This document shows, in pieces, positions 1 to 10,049 of a stretch of 64,000 nt of DNA. The notes beneath the pieces were generated by a model that saw nothing but the letters and a program-made list of their open reading frames with translations, was not told the origin of the DNA and ran no database searches. Each line of letters opens with the position of its first letter. Positions within the stretch are counted from its first letter, which is position 1. The stretch is from NCBI GenBank assembly GCA_046153685.1, contig JBJXGH010000191.1:1-64000 (forward strand). The letters run 5' to 3'. Position numbers and translations under genes: made by a program. Source of the stretch: CAMAPP01 sp046153685 (lineage in GTDB: Bacteria > Pseudomonadota > Alphaproteobacteria > CADEGL01).

Positions 1-285
1 CTTCAACCATACGCAATTTCATAACGCTTCTCCCCCTGGGGCCACACCTAGAACGTCCGCTTTGCCGAAGAAGTCCATGCTTTGCTCACGATGCTGGAGG
101 TCACCGAGGCCGTCGAGTTCGCAACACTGACCTGGGTGGACTGGTTCAACAATCGCCGGCTGCTGGAGCCTATCGGAAACATCCCGCCGGCAGAAGCCGA
201 GGCACGATTCTACGCTATGCTCGGCGAGCAGAAACGGGCGGCGTGACTCAAACGAAAAAGCCTCCGGCGATCCCCGGGCGGTTCA
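1..285 (+). pseudogene. IS3-family transposase C-terminal remnant with right end
   Basis: The frame ending at the TGA at 244-246 encodes a transposase tail with the motif WVDWFNNRRLLEPIG, characteristic of the C-terminus of IS3-group OrfB (DDE) transposases. The same frame has a stop at 22-24, and the sequence before about position 100 no longer resembles the family, so only about the last 45 residues are preserved. After the stop, the CG-rich stretch ending GGCGGTTCA at about 285 looks like the terminal inverted repeat of such elements. The left part may be cut by the window edge or deleted. I infer an inactive fragment; a disrupted complete copy further left cannot be excluded. Confidence 0.7.
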
Positions 286-446
286 GAATGGGAACGGCAA
301 GGCCGCCCCTGCGCAGTATCAAAGTCACGGCCGCCGAGATCGCTGCGGAGACATCAGGCCGGACTACTAAAACGATCAAAATTCGGGATCGATGTCTCGA
401 TAATCGGGAATAGGAAATTGCCGGCGCGTGGTACGGCGTGGGGCGA

Positions 447-1070
447 TCAGGCCTTGGCGCCCGCGTGCAGCCAGGGCTGACCCGCCTTCTGCTTGCTCTC
501 GAAGCTATCGATCGCGGCGGCTTTCTGGAGGGTGAGACCGATATCGTCGAGGCCGTTGAGCAGGCAATGCTTGCGGAACGGCTCGACATCGAAGGGTACG
601 GCCTGGCCGTCGGGCCGGATGATCACCTGTTTTTCGAGGTCGATGGTGAAGGTCGCGTTGGCGCCGCGCTTGGCGTCTTCCATGAGCTGAGCGACGATGT
701 CCTGCGGCAAACGAATGGGCAGCACGCCGTTCTTGAAGCAGTTGTTGTAGAAAATATCGGCGAAGGACGGCGCGATGACGCAGCGAATGCCAAAATCGAG
801 CAGCGCCCAGGGCGCGTGCTCGCGGCTCGAACCGCAGCCGAAATTCTCGCCCGCGACCAGGATCTGCGCCTTGCGATAGGACGCCTGGTTCAGCACGAAT
901 TCGGGCTTTTCCTTGCCATCCGCGTCGTAGCGGATATCGTTGAACAGGTTCTTGCCAAGGCCAGTGCGCTTGATGGTCTTCAGGAATCGCGCCGGGATAA
1001 TCCGGTCCGTGTCCACATTGACCATCGGCAGGGGGGCGGCGACGCCCGCGAGCACGGTGAATTTCTGCAT
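447..1070 (-). CDS. leuD: 3-isopropylmalate dehydratase small subunit
   Basis: LeuD pairs with LeuC to isomerise 2-isopropylmalate to 3-isopropylmalate in leucine biosynthesis, in the cytoplasm. The 207-residue length is normal for the family. The aconitase swivel-domain signature GENFGCGSSREHA lies at residues 74-86, and the N-terminus has the usual NVDTDRIIPARFL segment. It is the last gene of the minus-strand block, 42 bp downstream of leuC, and is probably cotranscribed with it. The downstream side is a gene-free stretch followed by an IS remnant. Confidence 0.97.
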   Translation of the reverse strand: MQKFTVLAGVAAPLPMVNVDTDRIIPARFLKTIKRTGLGKNLFNDIRYDADGKEKPEFVLNQASYRKAQILVAGENFGCGSSREHAPWALLDFGIRCVIAPSFADIFYNNCFKNGVLPIRLPQDIVAQLMEDAKRGANATFTIDLEKQVIIRPDGQAVPFDVEPFRKHCLLNGLDDIGLTLQKAAAIDSFESKQKAGQPWLHAGAKA

Positions 1071-1112
1071 CTCCTGATCCTTCTACTCGGGCCTTCCGTT
1101 CAAGTCCGACGC

Positions 1113-2519
1113 TCAGGCAAAATCGCGCGCGTCGGCAAGGCAACCCTTGATCGCAGCCGCCGCGGCCATGGCGGGGCTCATGAGATGGGTGCGCCCGCCC
1201 TGGCCTTGCCGGCCCTCGAAATTACGGTTCGAGGTCGAGGCCGAGCGCTCGCCCGGCTTGAGCTTGTCGGCGTTCATGCCGAGGCACATCGAACAGCCCG
1301 GCTCGCGCCAATCGAAGCCAGCTTCGATAAAGATGCGGTCGAGGCCTTCTTCCTCGGCCTGGCGTTTCACCAGGCCCGAGCCCGGCACGACCATGGCATG
1401 GACGCCCGCGGCCACGCGCCGCCCCCTGGCGATGGCGGCGGCGGCACGCATATCCTCGATGCGCGCGTTCGTGCACGAGCCGATGAACACCTTGTCGATC
1501 TTGATCTCGGTGACCGCCATGCCGGGCACGAGTCCCATATAGTCGAATGCGCGTTCCTTGGCCTTGCGCACGCCCTCGTCGGCGATCGCAGCCGGATCGG
1601 GTAGGCGGCCGGTGATGGCGATGGTGTCCTCCGGGCTCGTCCCCCAGGTGACGGTCGGCGCGATTTGCGCGGCGTCGAAGCGCACGGTCTTATCGTAGAC
1701 CGCGCCCGAATCGCTCGGCAGGGTGCGCCAATAGGCCAAGGCCTGCTCCCACGCACCCGCCTTCGGCGCCTTGGGGCGGCCCTTGATATAGGCGAAGGTC
1801 GTGTCGTCCGGCGCCATGAGTCCGGCGCGCGCGCCGGCCTCGATCGACATGTTGCAAACCGTCATGCGCCCTTCCATGGATAAGGCGCGCATCGCCTCGC
1901 CCGCGTACTCGATGACATGGCCCGTGCCGCCCGCCGTGCCGATAGCGCCGATGACGGCAAGGATCATGTCCTTAGAGGTGACGCCCGCGCCCGGCACGCC
2001 GTCAATCCGCACCAACATGTTCTTCGCCGGCTTCTGGATGAGGGTCTGGGTCGCGAGCACATGCTCGACCTCGGACGTCCCGATGCCGAAGGCGAGCGCG
2101 CCGAACGCCCCGTGGGTCGAAGTATGGCTGTCGCCGCAGACGATGGTCATGCCCGGCAAGGTAAAGCCCTGCTCGGGGCCGATGATGTGCACGATGCCCT
2201 GACGCGCGTCATGCATGTCGAACAGCTCGACGCCGAACGCGGCGCAGTTCTCCGACAGCGCCTCGATCTGCACCTTGGCCTCCAGGTCCTCGATGGCCTT
2301 GGATCGGTCCGTGGTCGGCACGTTGTGATCGGCCACCGCCAAGGTTGCATCCAGCCGGCGGACCTTGCGCCCCGCCGTGCGCAAGCCCTCGAAGGCCTGC
2401 GGGCTCGTCACCTCGTGGACCAAGTGACGGTCGATATAGAGGAGACAGGTGCCGTCCTCCCTGCGGTCAACAACGTGGCTGTCCCAGATCTTGTCGAACA
2501 CCGTGCGGGGCTTGGTCAT
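1113..2519 (-). CDS. leuC: 3-isopropylmalate dehydratase large subunit
   Basis: LeuC is the catalytic [4Fe-4S] aconitase-family subunit acting with LeuD. The protein has 468 residues, typical of LeuC. The cluster ligands are visible: Cys349 in GSCTNARIED, and Cys409 and Cys412 in GCSMCLGMN. The start motif TVFDKIWDSHVV and the HxSxTHGAFGALAFG region match the family. It follows rplS by 41 bp, the usual alphaproteobacterial arrangement in which leuCD trail the rpsP-rimM-trmD-rplS operon. No separate promoter is evident in the short gap. Confidence 0.97.
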   Translation of the reverse strand: MTKPRTVFDKIWDSHVVDRREDGTCLLYIDRHLVHEVTSPQAFEGLRTAGRKVRRLDATLAVADHNVPTTDRSKAIEDLEAKVQIEALSENCAAFGVELFDMHDARQGIVHIIGPEQGFTLPGMTIVCGDSHTSTHGAFGALAFGIGTSEVEHVLATQTLIQKPAKNMLVRIDGVPGAGVTSKDMILAVIGAIGTAGGTGHVIEYAGEAMRALSMEGRMTVCNMSIEAGARAGLMAPDDTTFAYIKGRPKAPKAGAWEQALAYWRTLPSDSGAVYDKTVRFDAAQIAPTVTWGTSPEDTIAITGRLPDPAAIADEGVRKAKERAFDYMGLVPGMAVTEIKIDKVFIGSCTNARIEDMRAAAAIARGRRVAAGVHAMVVPGSGLVKRQAEEEGLDRIFIEAGFDWREPGCSMCLGMNADKLKPGERSASTSNRNFEGRQGQGGRTHLMSPAMAAAAAIKGCLADARDFA

Positions 2520-2560
2520 GTCCGTCCTCAGGGTCTTGCGTGTGCCGGTCCTTGCGCGCG

Positions 2561-3100
2561 TCAGCGCTTGTCCGTGCGCTCGCGGCGCTTTTCCTTCTTC
2601 GGGCGAACTTCCTTCTTTTTCGCCTTGCGCTCCTTCGCCGCCGCGCGTTCGGCGGCGAGGCGAGCCTCGTCCTCGGCCGAGAGCGGCGCCGCGGCCGCGC
2701 CGGAATCCATCGCCAAGGCCTCGGCGGCGGTCGCCGGCTGGTTGGCCGCGCGTTCGAGGATGCGCGCCGCTTTTCCAGTCAGGCCGCGAAGATAATAGAG
2801 CTTCGCGCGCGCGACCTGACCACGGCGCACGACCTCGATTTCCGCGATGCGCGGACTATAAAGGGGAAAGACGCGCTCGACCCCTTCGCCGTAACTGATC
2901 TTGCGTACGGTGAAGGACGAATTCACGCCCGCCAAGCGGCGCGCGATGCACACGCCCTCGAAGGCCTGGACGCGCTCACGCGTGCCCTCGACGACCTTGA
3001 CCTTGATGCGCAACGTATCGCCCGGCCGGAACGACGGGACGGCTCGGCTGGCCGCGAGCTTCTCGGTCTGCTCTTGCTCGAGCTGCTGGATGATATTCAT
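2561..3100 (-). CDS. rplS: 50S ribosomal protein L19
   Basis: L19 lies at the 30S-50S interface. Residues 1 to about 115 carry the conserved L19 core, including FRPGDTLRIKVKVVEG and VRRGQVARAKLYYLRG. The protein has 179 residues, longer than the roughly 115 of E. coli. The extra C-terminus is rich in Ala, Lys, Arg and Glu, ends in a basic tail, and is common in alphaproteobacterial L19. The gene starts 3 bp after the trmD stop, so it is almost certainly cotranscribed with trmD. Confidence 0.97.
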   Translation of the reverse strand: MNIIQQLEQEQTEKLAASRAVPSFRPGDTLRIKVKVVEGTRERVQAFEGVCIARRLAGVNSSFTVRKISYGEGVERVFPLYSPRIAEIEVVRRGQVARAKLYYLRGLTGKAARILERAANQPATAAEALAMDSGAAAAPLSAEDEARLAAERAAAKERKAKKKEVRPKKEKRRERTDKR

Positions 3101-3103
3101 GGT

Positions 3104-3847
3104 TCAACCCTTTCCTTCGCGATCGGCGGCGATGGCGCGCACCGAGAGATAGCGGTCCCACAGATCGGGGCGCCGCGCCTTGGTGATGTCTTCGGACTGC
3201 GCCTGACGCCAGGCGCGAACCCGTTCGTGATGGCCGCTGGTCAATACCTCGTGCACCGCGCGCCCGTCCCAAACTTGTGGGCGCGTGTACTGGGGGTATT
3301 CGAGCAGGCCAGCCGAAAAGCTTTCCTCAACGAGCGATTCCTCGGCGCCCATGACGCCCGGAAGCAGGCGCACGCAGGCATCGACGAGGCACATGGCCGC
3401 CAACTCGCCGCCCGAGAGAACGAAATCACCGAGGCTGATTTCCTCGACCTCGCGCGCCTCGATCACGCGCGCGTCCACGCCTTCGTAACGCCCGCACAGC
3501 AGGATCGCGCCGGGCCCTGCCGCCAATTCGCGGCAGCGCGCCTGATCGAACGGCCGCCCGCGCGGAGTAAGATAGACCGCCGGACGGGCGCCGTCACCGG
3601 ATTCGCCAAGAAGCGCGCGCGCATGGTCGAGCGCAGCGGCGGCAACATCAGGGCGCATCACCAGACCGGGCCCGCCGCCGAACGGCGCGTCATCCACCGT
3701 GCCGTGACGATCGTGCGCGAACGCGCGCAAATCGACGGCATCGAGCGCCCAAACACCGCGATCGAGCGCACGCCCCGCGAGCGAGGCGCCAAGCGGCCCC
3801 GGAAACATCTCGGGAAAAATGGTCAACACGGTCGCGCTCCAGGCCAT
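3104..3847 (-). CDS. trmD: tRNA (guanine-N1-)-methyltransferase
   Basis: TrmD methylates G37 of tRNAs from S-adenosylmethionine and prevents frameshifting. The protein (247 residues) contains the SPOUT trefoil-knot region, including LCGRYEGVDARV and EISLGDFVLSGGE. I place the start at the ATG at 3847, whose A is the last base of the rimM stop (TGATG junction). A GTG one codon upstream would give a 4-bp overlap instead. Either junction implies coupled translation with rimM. Confidence 0.96.
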   Translation of the reverse strand: MAWSATVLTIFPEMFPGPLGASLAGRALDRGVWALDAVDLRAFAHDRHGTVDDAPFGGGPGLVMRPDVAAAALDHARALLGESGDGARPAVYLTPRGRPFDQARCRELAAGPGAILLCGRYEGVDARVIEAREVEEISLGDFVLSGGELAAMCLVDACVRLLPGVMGAEESLVEESFSAGLLEYPQYTRPQVWDGRAVHEVLTSGHHERVRAWRQAQSEDITKARRPDLWDRYLSVRAIAADREGKG

Positions 3848-4398
3848 CACGACGCCTCCGCCTCGCGCGCGGGCAAGCCCTCGTCCGGGCGCGCGCCGTA
3901 GGGAATCTCGACCACGATACGCCCGCCAGGAATATCGACTGTCGGCACGGTCGCGTGCGAGAAGGGCAACATGATGGTCGTGCCATCCACGAGCGCGATC
4001 TCGAGCACTTCGCCCGCGCCGAAATCATAGCTTGCGGTCACCTGGCCGATGCGTGCGCCGCGCGCGTCCTCGACCGCCAAACCCATCAAGTCCTCGACGT
4101 AGTATTCGTCGGGCCCCTCCGGCTGCGGCAAGGCTTGGCGCGCGACGTAAAGCCGCATGCCCTTCATTGCCTCGGCGGCGTTGCGGTCCGCGACGCCTCC
4201 AAGCCTGACGATTGCCATGCCGTCGGCCGCGCTCAGCACCGTGATCGCGAAGACGCGCGCTCCCGCCTCGTCCGCGACCGGCCCATAGGAAGCCACGTCA
4301 GCCGGTTCGACGGTGAAGGTCTTCACGCGCACGGCACCCTTGATGCCGTGCGCGCCCGCGACGACCCCCACACACAGTTTTTTTGCCCGCTCGGGCAT
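3847..4398 (-). CDS. rimM: ribosome maturation factor RimM
   Basis: RimM binds S19 and helps mature the head of the 30S subunit. The 183-residue protein shows the two-domain RimM plan: an N-terminal barrel starting VGVVAGAHGIKGAVRVKTF, then a PRC-barrel with EYYVEDLMGLAV, and a C-terminal IMLPFSHATVP segment. It sits 20 bp after rpsP and overlaps trmD by one base, as in the conserved rpsP-rimM-trmD-rplS operon. Confidence 0.96.
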   Translation of the reverse strand: MPERAKKLCVGVVAGAHGIKGAVRVKTFTVEPADVASYGPVADEAGARVFAITVLSAADGMAIVRLGGVADRNAAEAMKGMRLYVARQALPQPEGPDEYYVEDLMGLAVEDARGARIGQVTASYDFGAGEVLEIALVDGTTIMLPFSHATVPTVDIPGGRIVVEIPYGARPDEGLPAREAEAS

Positions 4399-4418
4399 GG
4401 CGCGCCTAACTTGGCCCT

Positions 4419-4838
4419 TCAGCCTTGCGCGGCGGCTTCGGGGGCTTCGGCGGCTTGCGCCGGCGCGGCGGTTTCCGCCGACGCGGCTGCCTTGGCCGCC
4501 TCGGCCTTGGCCGCTTCGATCGCGGCGAGACGTTCCAGCGCCTTCTTCTTGGGCAGATGCGCCTTTGTCGTTTCGTGGATCACGGGCTTCGGGCCCATGC
4601 CCGCCTTATGCAGGAAGTGCTGGATGCGCTCGGAAGGCTGCGCGCCCACTGAAATCCAGTGCTTCATGCGCTCGGCGTCGAACTTGACGCGTTCGCCGCT
4701 GGCGCGCGGCAGCATCGGATCGTACGAGCCAAGCCGCTCGAGGAAGCGGCCGTCGCGCGGACTGCGGGAATCGGCGACCACGATCTTGTAATAGGGCCGC
4801 TTTTTCGCGCCGGCCCGGGTCAGGCGGATTTTCAGCAT
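4419..4838 (-). CDS. rpsP: 30S ribosomal protein S16
   Basis: S16 stabilises the 5' domain of 16S rRNA. The first ~80 residues hold the conserved core (MLKIRLTRAGAKKRPYYKIV, then SPRDGRFLERLGSYDP). The protein has 139 residues; the extra C-terminal half is Ala/Glu/Lys-rich and low complexity, which is frequent in alphaproteobacteria. The gene lies 53 bp downstream of ffh and heads the ribosomal operon, possibly sharing the ffh promoter. Confidence 0.97.
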   Translation of the reverse strand: MLKIRLTRAGAKKRPYYKIVVADSRSPRDGRFLERLGSYDPMLPRASGERVKFDAERMKHWISVGAQPSERIQHFLHKAGMGPKPVIHETTKAHLPKKKALERLAAIEAAKAEAAKAAASAETAAPAQAAEAPEAAAQG

Positions 4839-4891
4839 GTGATGGCTCGTCTCCTTGGGGTTTCGCAGGATCGGGTTTTGTCGAATCGTCG

Positions 4892-6268
<1,377 letters not shown>

Positions 6269-6443
6269 GGGCTCCGGAAAACTGATCTACGCGACGATCC
6301 GAAATTGTCCGCGAACAGCCAAACGCCGCTGGCGCCAGTGCGCGAAACTCGCGGACTGGCGGACCCCCGAAAGGGCGAAGCGCCTGGATATTGTTAGGCG
6401 AGGCGGACCTTAAACCTGCCCTCGGCGCGCGTCAAGGCGTCCG

Positions 6444-7208
6444 TCAGTTTGGCTTACACATGCCCACGGAGCCCGGCCCGCAGCGCTTGCCATCGGTCCA
6501 GATGGCGCCGATGAAGGCGGCCCCGGCGAGATTGGCCTTCTCAAGGCGCGCGCCCTTGAGATTGGCGCCGACGAAATTGGCACCGCTCAAATCGGCTCCG
6601 ATCAAACGCGCGCCGTCGAGATCGGCCCCGGCCAATTCGGCGCCCCGCAGGATGGCGCCGGACAAGTCGGACTTCACCATGATGGCTTGCACGAAACTCG
6701 CGCTGGTGAGATCCGCGCGGACGAAGACGGCGCGTTCGAGCCGGGCGTCCTCGAAATGCGCGGCGGTCAGACGCGTATCCGAAAAATCGGCGCCGTTGGC
6801 CCGCGATTTGAAGAACAGTGCGCGCTCCATGTCGGCGCGCGCAAAGCGCGCGCCTTCGAGATTGGCGCCGGAAAACGCGACGCCGCGCAGCTTGGCCGCC
6901 TCGAAGCGCGCGCGGGTAAGAATCGCATCGTAGAACATCGCGGCATAAAGATCGGCTCCGGCGAAATTGGCGTCCGCGAGATTGGCGCGGGCAAAGGTGG
7001 TTTCACCGAGCGCGGCGCGCGACAGATCGACGCCGGCAAGCGCCACGCCAGTCTTGTCGCAGCGCCGCCAATTTACCCCCGAGGCAGCGGGCGAATCACA
7101 ATGCGCGCCGGGCGGCGCGGCAGCGGCGGGAATGGCGCGCGCACTCGGCCACAGGGCCAGAGCAAGCGCGCACGCAGCGGCGCGCACGCCGAAGGCGTAT
7201 CCCATCAT
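6444..7208 (-). CDS. secreted pentapeptide-repeat protein (copy B)
   Basis: The product has about 254 residues: a hydrophobic signal-like N-terminus (VRAAACALALALWPSARA), then many A(D/N)LxxA-type pentapeptide repeats that should form a right-handed quadrilateral beta-helix. The start is placed at the ATG at 7208 because it overlaps the stop of the preceding paralog (ATGA). Cysteine pairs flank the repeat solenoid on both sides: CDSPAASGVNWRRC before it and CGPGSVGMC after it. The same layout occurs in the upstream paralog, so the two are probably a tandem duplication. The function is unknown; export to the periplasm and disulfide capping are inferences. Confidence 0.75.
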   Translation of the reverse strand: MMGYAFGVRAAACALALALWPSARAIPAAAAPPGAHCDSPAASGVNWRRCDKTGVALAGVDLSRAALGETTFARANLADANFAGADLYAAMFYDAILTRARFEAAKLRGVAFSGANLEGARFARADMERALFFKSRANGADFSDTRLTAAHFEDARLERAVFVRADLTSASFVQAIMVKSDLSGAILRGAELAGADLDGARLIGADLSGANFVGANLKGARLEKANLAGAAFIGAIWTDGKRCGPGSVGMCKPN

Positions 7209-7774
7209 TTCGCGCGCTCCGCCTTGCAGCCGCCGATCGAGCCCGCGCCGCATATTCGGCCGCCGGACCAACGCGCGTGCGTCAAATTGGCGCCCTCGAA
7301 GCGCGCACCCGCGAGGCGAGCGCCCTGGAAATCGGCGCCCACCAGATAGGCGTCGCGGAAATCGGCATCCGAGAGATCCGCTCCCGCCAAGCTCGCGCCC
7401 GGAAGGCTGATGCCTTCGAGCTTGGCGCCGCGCAACGAGGCGAGGGACAAATCCACGCCGCCCGCGCGCGCCGCCGAAAGATCCGCGCCATCAAGGCGCG
7501 CTCCGACAAGACGCGCCTCCCGGATATTGGCTTGGCGCAGGACCGCGCGCGCGAAATCGGCGCCCGCGAGATCGGCGCCGTCAAAACGCGCGCGGGTGAA
7601 TTCTCCACCGCTCAAATCCGCGCGCGCCAAGCGAAGGCGCGACTTGACGCAACCCTGCCAATCGACGCCCGCCGCCGCCGCGTCGGCGCAAGCCGCGAGC
7701 GATATCCCTGGATCGGCCAGCGACATCGCCGCCGCGGCGCACGGCGCAAGAGCCAGATGTGCCCATCGCCTCAC
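7205..7774 (-). CDS. secreted pentapeptide-repeat protein (copy A)
   Basis: The product has 189 residues, with a GTG start at 7774 that overlaps the stop of the CGNR gene (GTGA). The N-terminus is hydrophobic, consistent with a signal peptide (LALAPCAAAAMSLADPG). The body consists of pentapeptide repeats such as ADLSGGEFTRARFDGADLAG. Paired cysteines flank the solenoid (CADAAAAGVDWQGC and CGAGSIGGC), matching the neighbouring paralog. It is the middle gene of a three-gene coupled cassette. I do not recognise a specific function; DNA-mimic pentapeptide proteins are cytoplasmic, which does not fit the apparent signal peptide. Confidence 0.75.
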   Translation of the reverse strand: MRRWAHLALAPCAAAAMSLADPGISLAACADAAAAGVDWQGCVKSRLRLARADLSGGEFTRARFDGADLAGADFARAVLRQANIREARLVGARLDGADLSAARAGGVDLSLASLRGAKLEGISLPGASLAGADLSDADFRDAYLVGADFQGARLAGARFEGANLTHARWSGGRICGAGSIGGCKAERAK

Positions 7775-8427
7775 GACTTTTCCGCCTCATCGTTTCCGCC
7801 CGCGGCGCGCTTGGCGAGAAAACGCCGCGCCTTCGCCCTGTTGCCGCAGATTTCCATCTCGCACCAGCGGCGCGAGCCGTTCTTGGATCGGTCGATGAAC
7901 AGCCAGCCGCATGCGTGACCGCCGCATTCCTTGAGGCGACCGAGCTCTGCGCCCGTGAGCACCTCCGCGCCTTCGTGCGCGATGGCCCAAAGCGGCGATT
8001 CGAGCGCGTCGTGCTCCCAGCGCCACGCGAACCCAGTACTAGCGGGCGCCAAAGTTGCGCGTTTCCCGGCGCGCCCGAGCGCGGCATTGAACGACGCGAG
8101 CGCTTCGGGCGACGGCATTCCGCCCCGCGCGACGGCGGCAAAGACATTGTGCATCGCCTCGCGCATTTCGCGGCCGCGCTCGACCGCCCGCGCGGCCTTC
8201 TCGGGCTTCGCGACGGCACGCCTAGACAGCCGCCCGGCCCGCGCCTCGTCCAGCATGCCCGCCCGGAAGGCCCATGCCAGCAAATCCGCGTAATCGACCA
8301 GGCGGTCGCGCGCGCCGGCAACGCCCCGCCCGCTCAGCGTGTTGACGAAATCGAGACAGGCCTCGCCCGCCAAGAACTTGGCGCTGGCCATATGCGCGGT
8401 TTGCGCCGGGAAAATTACAGCCGCCAT
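7771..8427 (-). CDS. CGNR zinc-finger / ABATE-domain regulator
   Basis: The 218-residue protein has the family's N-terminal ABATE domain (GEACLDFVNTLSGRG) and a C-terminal zinc-binding CGNR module. The module is visible as CGGHACGWLFIDRSKNGSRRW followed by CEMEICGNRAKARRF, here cited in parts. These proteins are presumed stress-related transcription regulators. The ATG at 8427 is chosen because GAAGAGG precedes it at good spacing and the family motif starts soon after; an upstream in-frame start at 8487 would run into the AT-rich promoter region. The stop overlaps the GTG of the pentapeptide gene. Confidence 0.88.
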   Translation of the reverse strand: MAAVIFPAQTAHMASAKFLAGEACLDFVNTLSGRGVAGARDRLVDYADLLAWAFRAGMLDEARAGRLSRRAVAKPEKAARAVERGREMREAMHNVFAAVARGGMPSPEALASFNAALGRAGKRATLAPASTGFAWRWEHDALESPLWAIAHEGAEVLTGAELGRLKECGGHACGWLFIDRSKNGSRRWCEMEICGNRAKARRFLAKRAAGGNDEAEKS

Positions 8428-8468
8428 GTCATTTCGGCCTCTTCGATAACCTGTAAAATAGTGTTTAA

Positions 8469-8493
8469 TAGTTATATCTAATTGCAATAACTA
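8469..8493. promoter_or_regulatory. AT-rich dyad upstream of the CGNR cassette
   Basis: TAGTTAT (8469-8475) and ATAACTA (8487-8493) form a perfect 7-bp inverted repeat with an 11-bp spacer, inside an unusually AT-rich stretch (about 8440-8520). It lies 40-65 bp upstream of the CGNR start codon, where a promoter and operator would be expected. On the minus strand TATAAC and TATTAA resemble -10 elements. Autoregulation by the CGNR protein is an inference. Confidence 0.4.
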
Positions 8494-8604
8494 ATAAAAG
8501 ACTTTTTATCGGTTAATGATGGCGCCAATGTTCCGAACAAAATGCGGGCACGGCGCCGCGGCACCGGATACATGCCGGGCCCTGCTGCTCTCGGCGTCCG
8601 GGAA

Positions 8605-9750
8605 TCAGGGGCGGAAGTGTTTGCCGAGCGCCAAGCTCTGGCGCTGGTAATTCGAGCCGATGCCCTGGCCGTAGAGCTTTTCGGGCACGGCCAGCATGCG
8701 CTCGAACACCAGACGGCCGACGATTTGGCCGTCCTCGATGATGAAGGGCACATCGTGCGAGCGAACCTCGAGCACGGCGCGGGCGCGCGATTTTCCGTCC
8801 TCGGCGAAACCGAATCCCGGATCGAAGAAGCCCGCGTAGTGGACGCGGAACTCGCCGACCAGGGAGTCGAAGGCGACCATCTCGGCCGCATGATCGGGCG
8901 GCACGCTGACGGTTTCCTTGGACGCCAAGATATAGAAATCGTCGGGATCGAGGATGAGGGTGCGGCGCGTATTGGCGTGGACGCGCTCCCAAAACTCGTC
9001 CGTCGCGTAGCCGCCCACATTGGCGACATCGATGACGCCGGCATGGGTCTTGGCGCGAAAGCCGACGAGGCCGGTTTCACCGTCACCCGCCAAATCGACC
9101 GTAAGGGGCAAGGACCCCCGGCCGAGGCTTTCCGGGTCGAGCGCACGGTCAACGATTTCCGCCTCGCCGATCAAGCGTTCAAGCGCGGCGCGCGTCGCCA
9201 CGGGCGCGCCGCGGCGCAGGCGAAGCTGGTTCAGGCGCGAGCCCTCGCGCACCACGACCGAGAACGCGCACGGGCTGATTTCGGCATATAGGGGCCCGTG
9301 ATAGCCGCGCCGGATGCGCTCGAACTCGACGGCGTGATCGGTGATGACGCGGGTGAAGATATTGAGCCGGCCGGTCGAACTCTTGGGATTGCACAGGCCC
9401 GAGATCTCGGCCTTGAGGGCGAGGTGTTCCATCAAAGGCACGATATAGACGCAGCCCTTTTCCAGAATCGCGCCCTGGGACAGATCGATGCGCGTGGCGT
9501 CGAGTTCCTTCAACTTCTGCGCGACCGTGGAAGCCTTGCCCGGCAGGAAGCTCGCGCGAACCCGGTAGGCGTGATCGCCAAGGCGCAGATCGAGGCTCGC
9601 GGGTTGAAACTGTCCGTCCTCTATGTCGATGGCCGCGCGGATATCGCCGACCTGCGCCAATTGGCGCAGCATCTGCGAGGGCAAGATGCCCGTGCCGATC
9701 GCGGCGGGCCTGGACGGCGCATCGGCGGGAAACAGCGCGCTGACGGTCAT
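8605..9750 (-). CDS. dcd: 2'-deoxycytidine 5'-triphosphate deaminase
   Basis: This is the long (381-residue) alphaproteobacterial dCTP deaminase, which converts dCTP to dUTP for thymidylate synthesis. It differs from the ~190-residue E. coli enzyme in having two dUTPase-like modules. Conserved segments include GILPSQMLRQL, FQPASLDLRLGDHAYR, NPKSSTGRLNIFTRV and a final GIGSNYQRQSLALGKHFRP. The ATG at 9750 gives a normal family start. The gene is divergent from the dapA-like gene and lies upstream of the CGNR cassette on the same strand, separated by 177 bp. Confidence 0.92.
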   Translation of the reverse strand: MTVSALFPADAPSRPAAIGTGILPSQMLRQLAQVGDIRAAIDIEDGQFQPASLDLRLGDHAYRVRASFLPGKASTVAQKLKELDATRIDLSQGAILEKGCVYIVPLMEHLALKAEISGLCNPKSSTGRLNIFTRVITDHAVEFERIRRGYHGPLYAEISPCAFSVVVREGSRLNQLRLRRGAPVATRAALERLIGEAEIVDRALDPESLGRGSLPLTVDLAGDGETGLVGFRAKTHAGVIDVANVGGYATDEFWERVHANTRRTLILDPDDFYILASKETVSVPPDHAAEMVAFDSLVGEFRVHYAGFFDPGFGFAEDGKSRARAVLEVRSHDVPFIIEDGQIVGRLVFERMLAVPEKLYGQGIGSNYQRQSLALGKHFRP

Positions 9751-10049
9751 GGACGGGGAAATACCCGGATGCGGTTGTGCTCCGGGCAGACTACACCGGA
9801 TGGTCGATATTGTCGCAAAATTTCAATGCTTTGTGCGTCGAATCCGCGCGCACTATGCGCACCGTTCCATCCCCCGTCGCGCTTTTGCCAAGTCAAATGA
9901 TGGGCATGGAAATTCGCACTGTCCCCGCTATCCACACCGCGACGTTCGCTTGGCGTTGTGGATGGCGCAAGCGAATGGCGGCGCCTTGCGCCGCGCGCGC
10001 GCCTGTGGTGATTTTGCGTCAACTCCCTGCCCCGTCCCGCGAGGAAACC
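9751..10049. other. intergenic region between divergent genes
   Basis: These 299 bp separate the divergent dCTP deaminase and dapA-like genes and must hold both promoters. I see no RNA gene, hairpin terminator or clear repeat here. An open frame continues upstream of the dapA-like start but lacks family similarity and is not annotated as coding. Confidence 0.6.

Noticed and set aside
2345..3901. 518-codon plus-strand frame over leuC, rplS and trmD
   Set aside because: It covers three well-identified minus-strand genes and has no recognisable motif.
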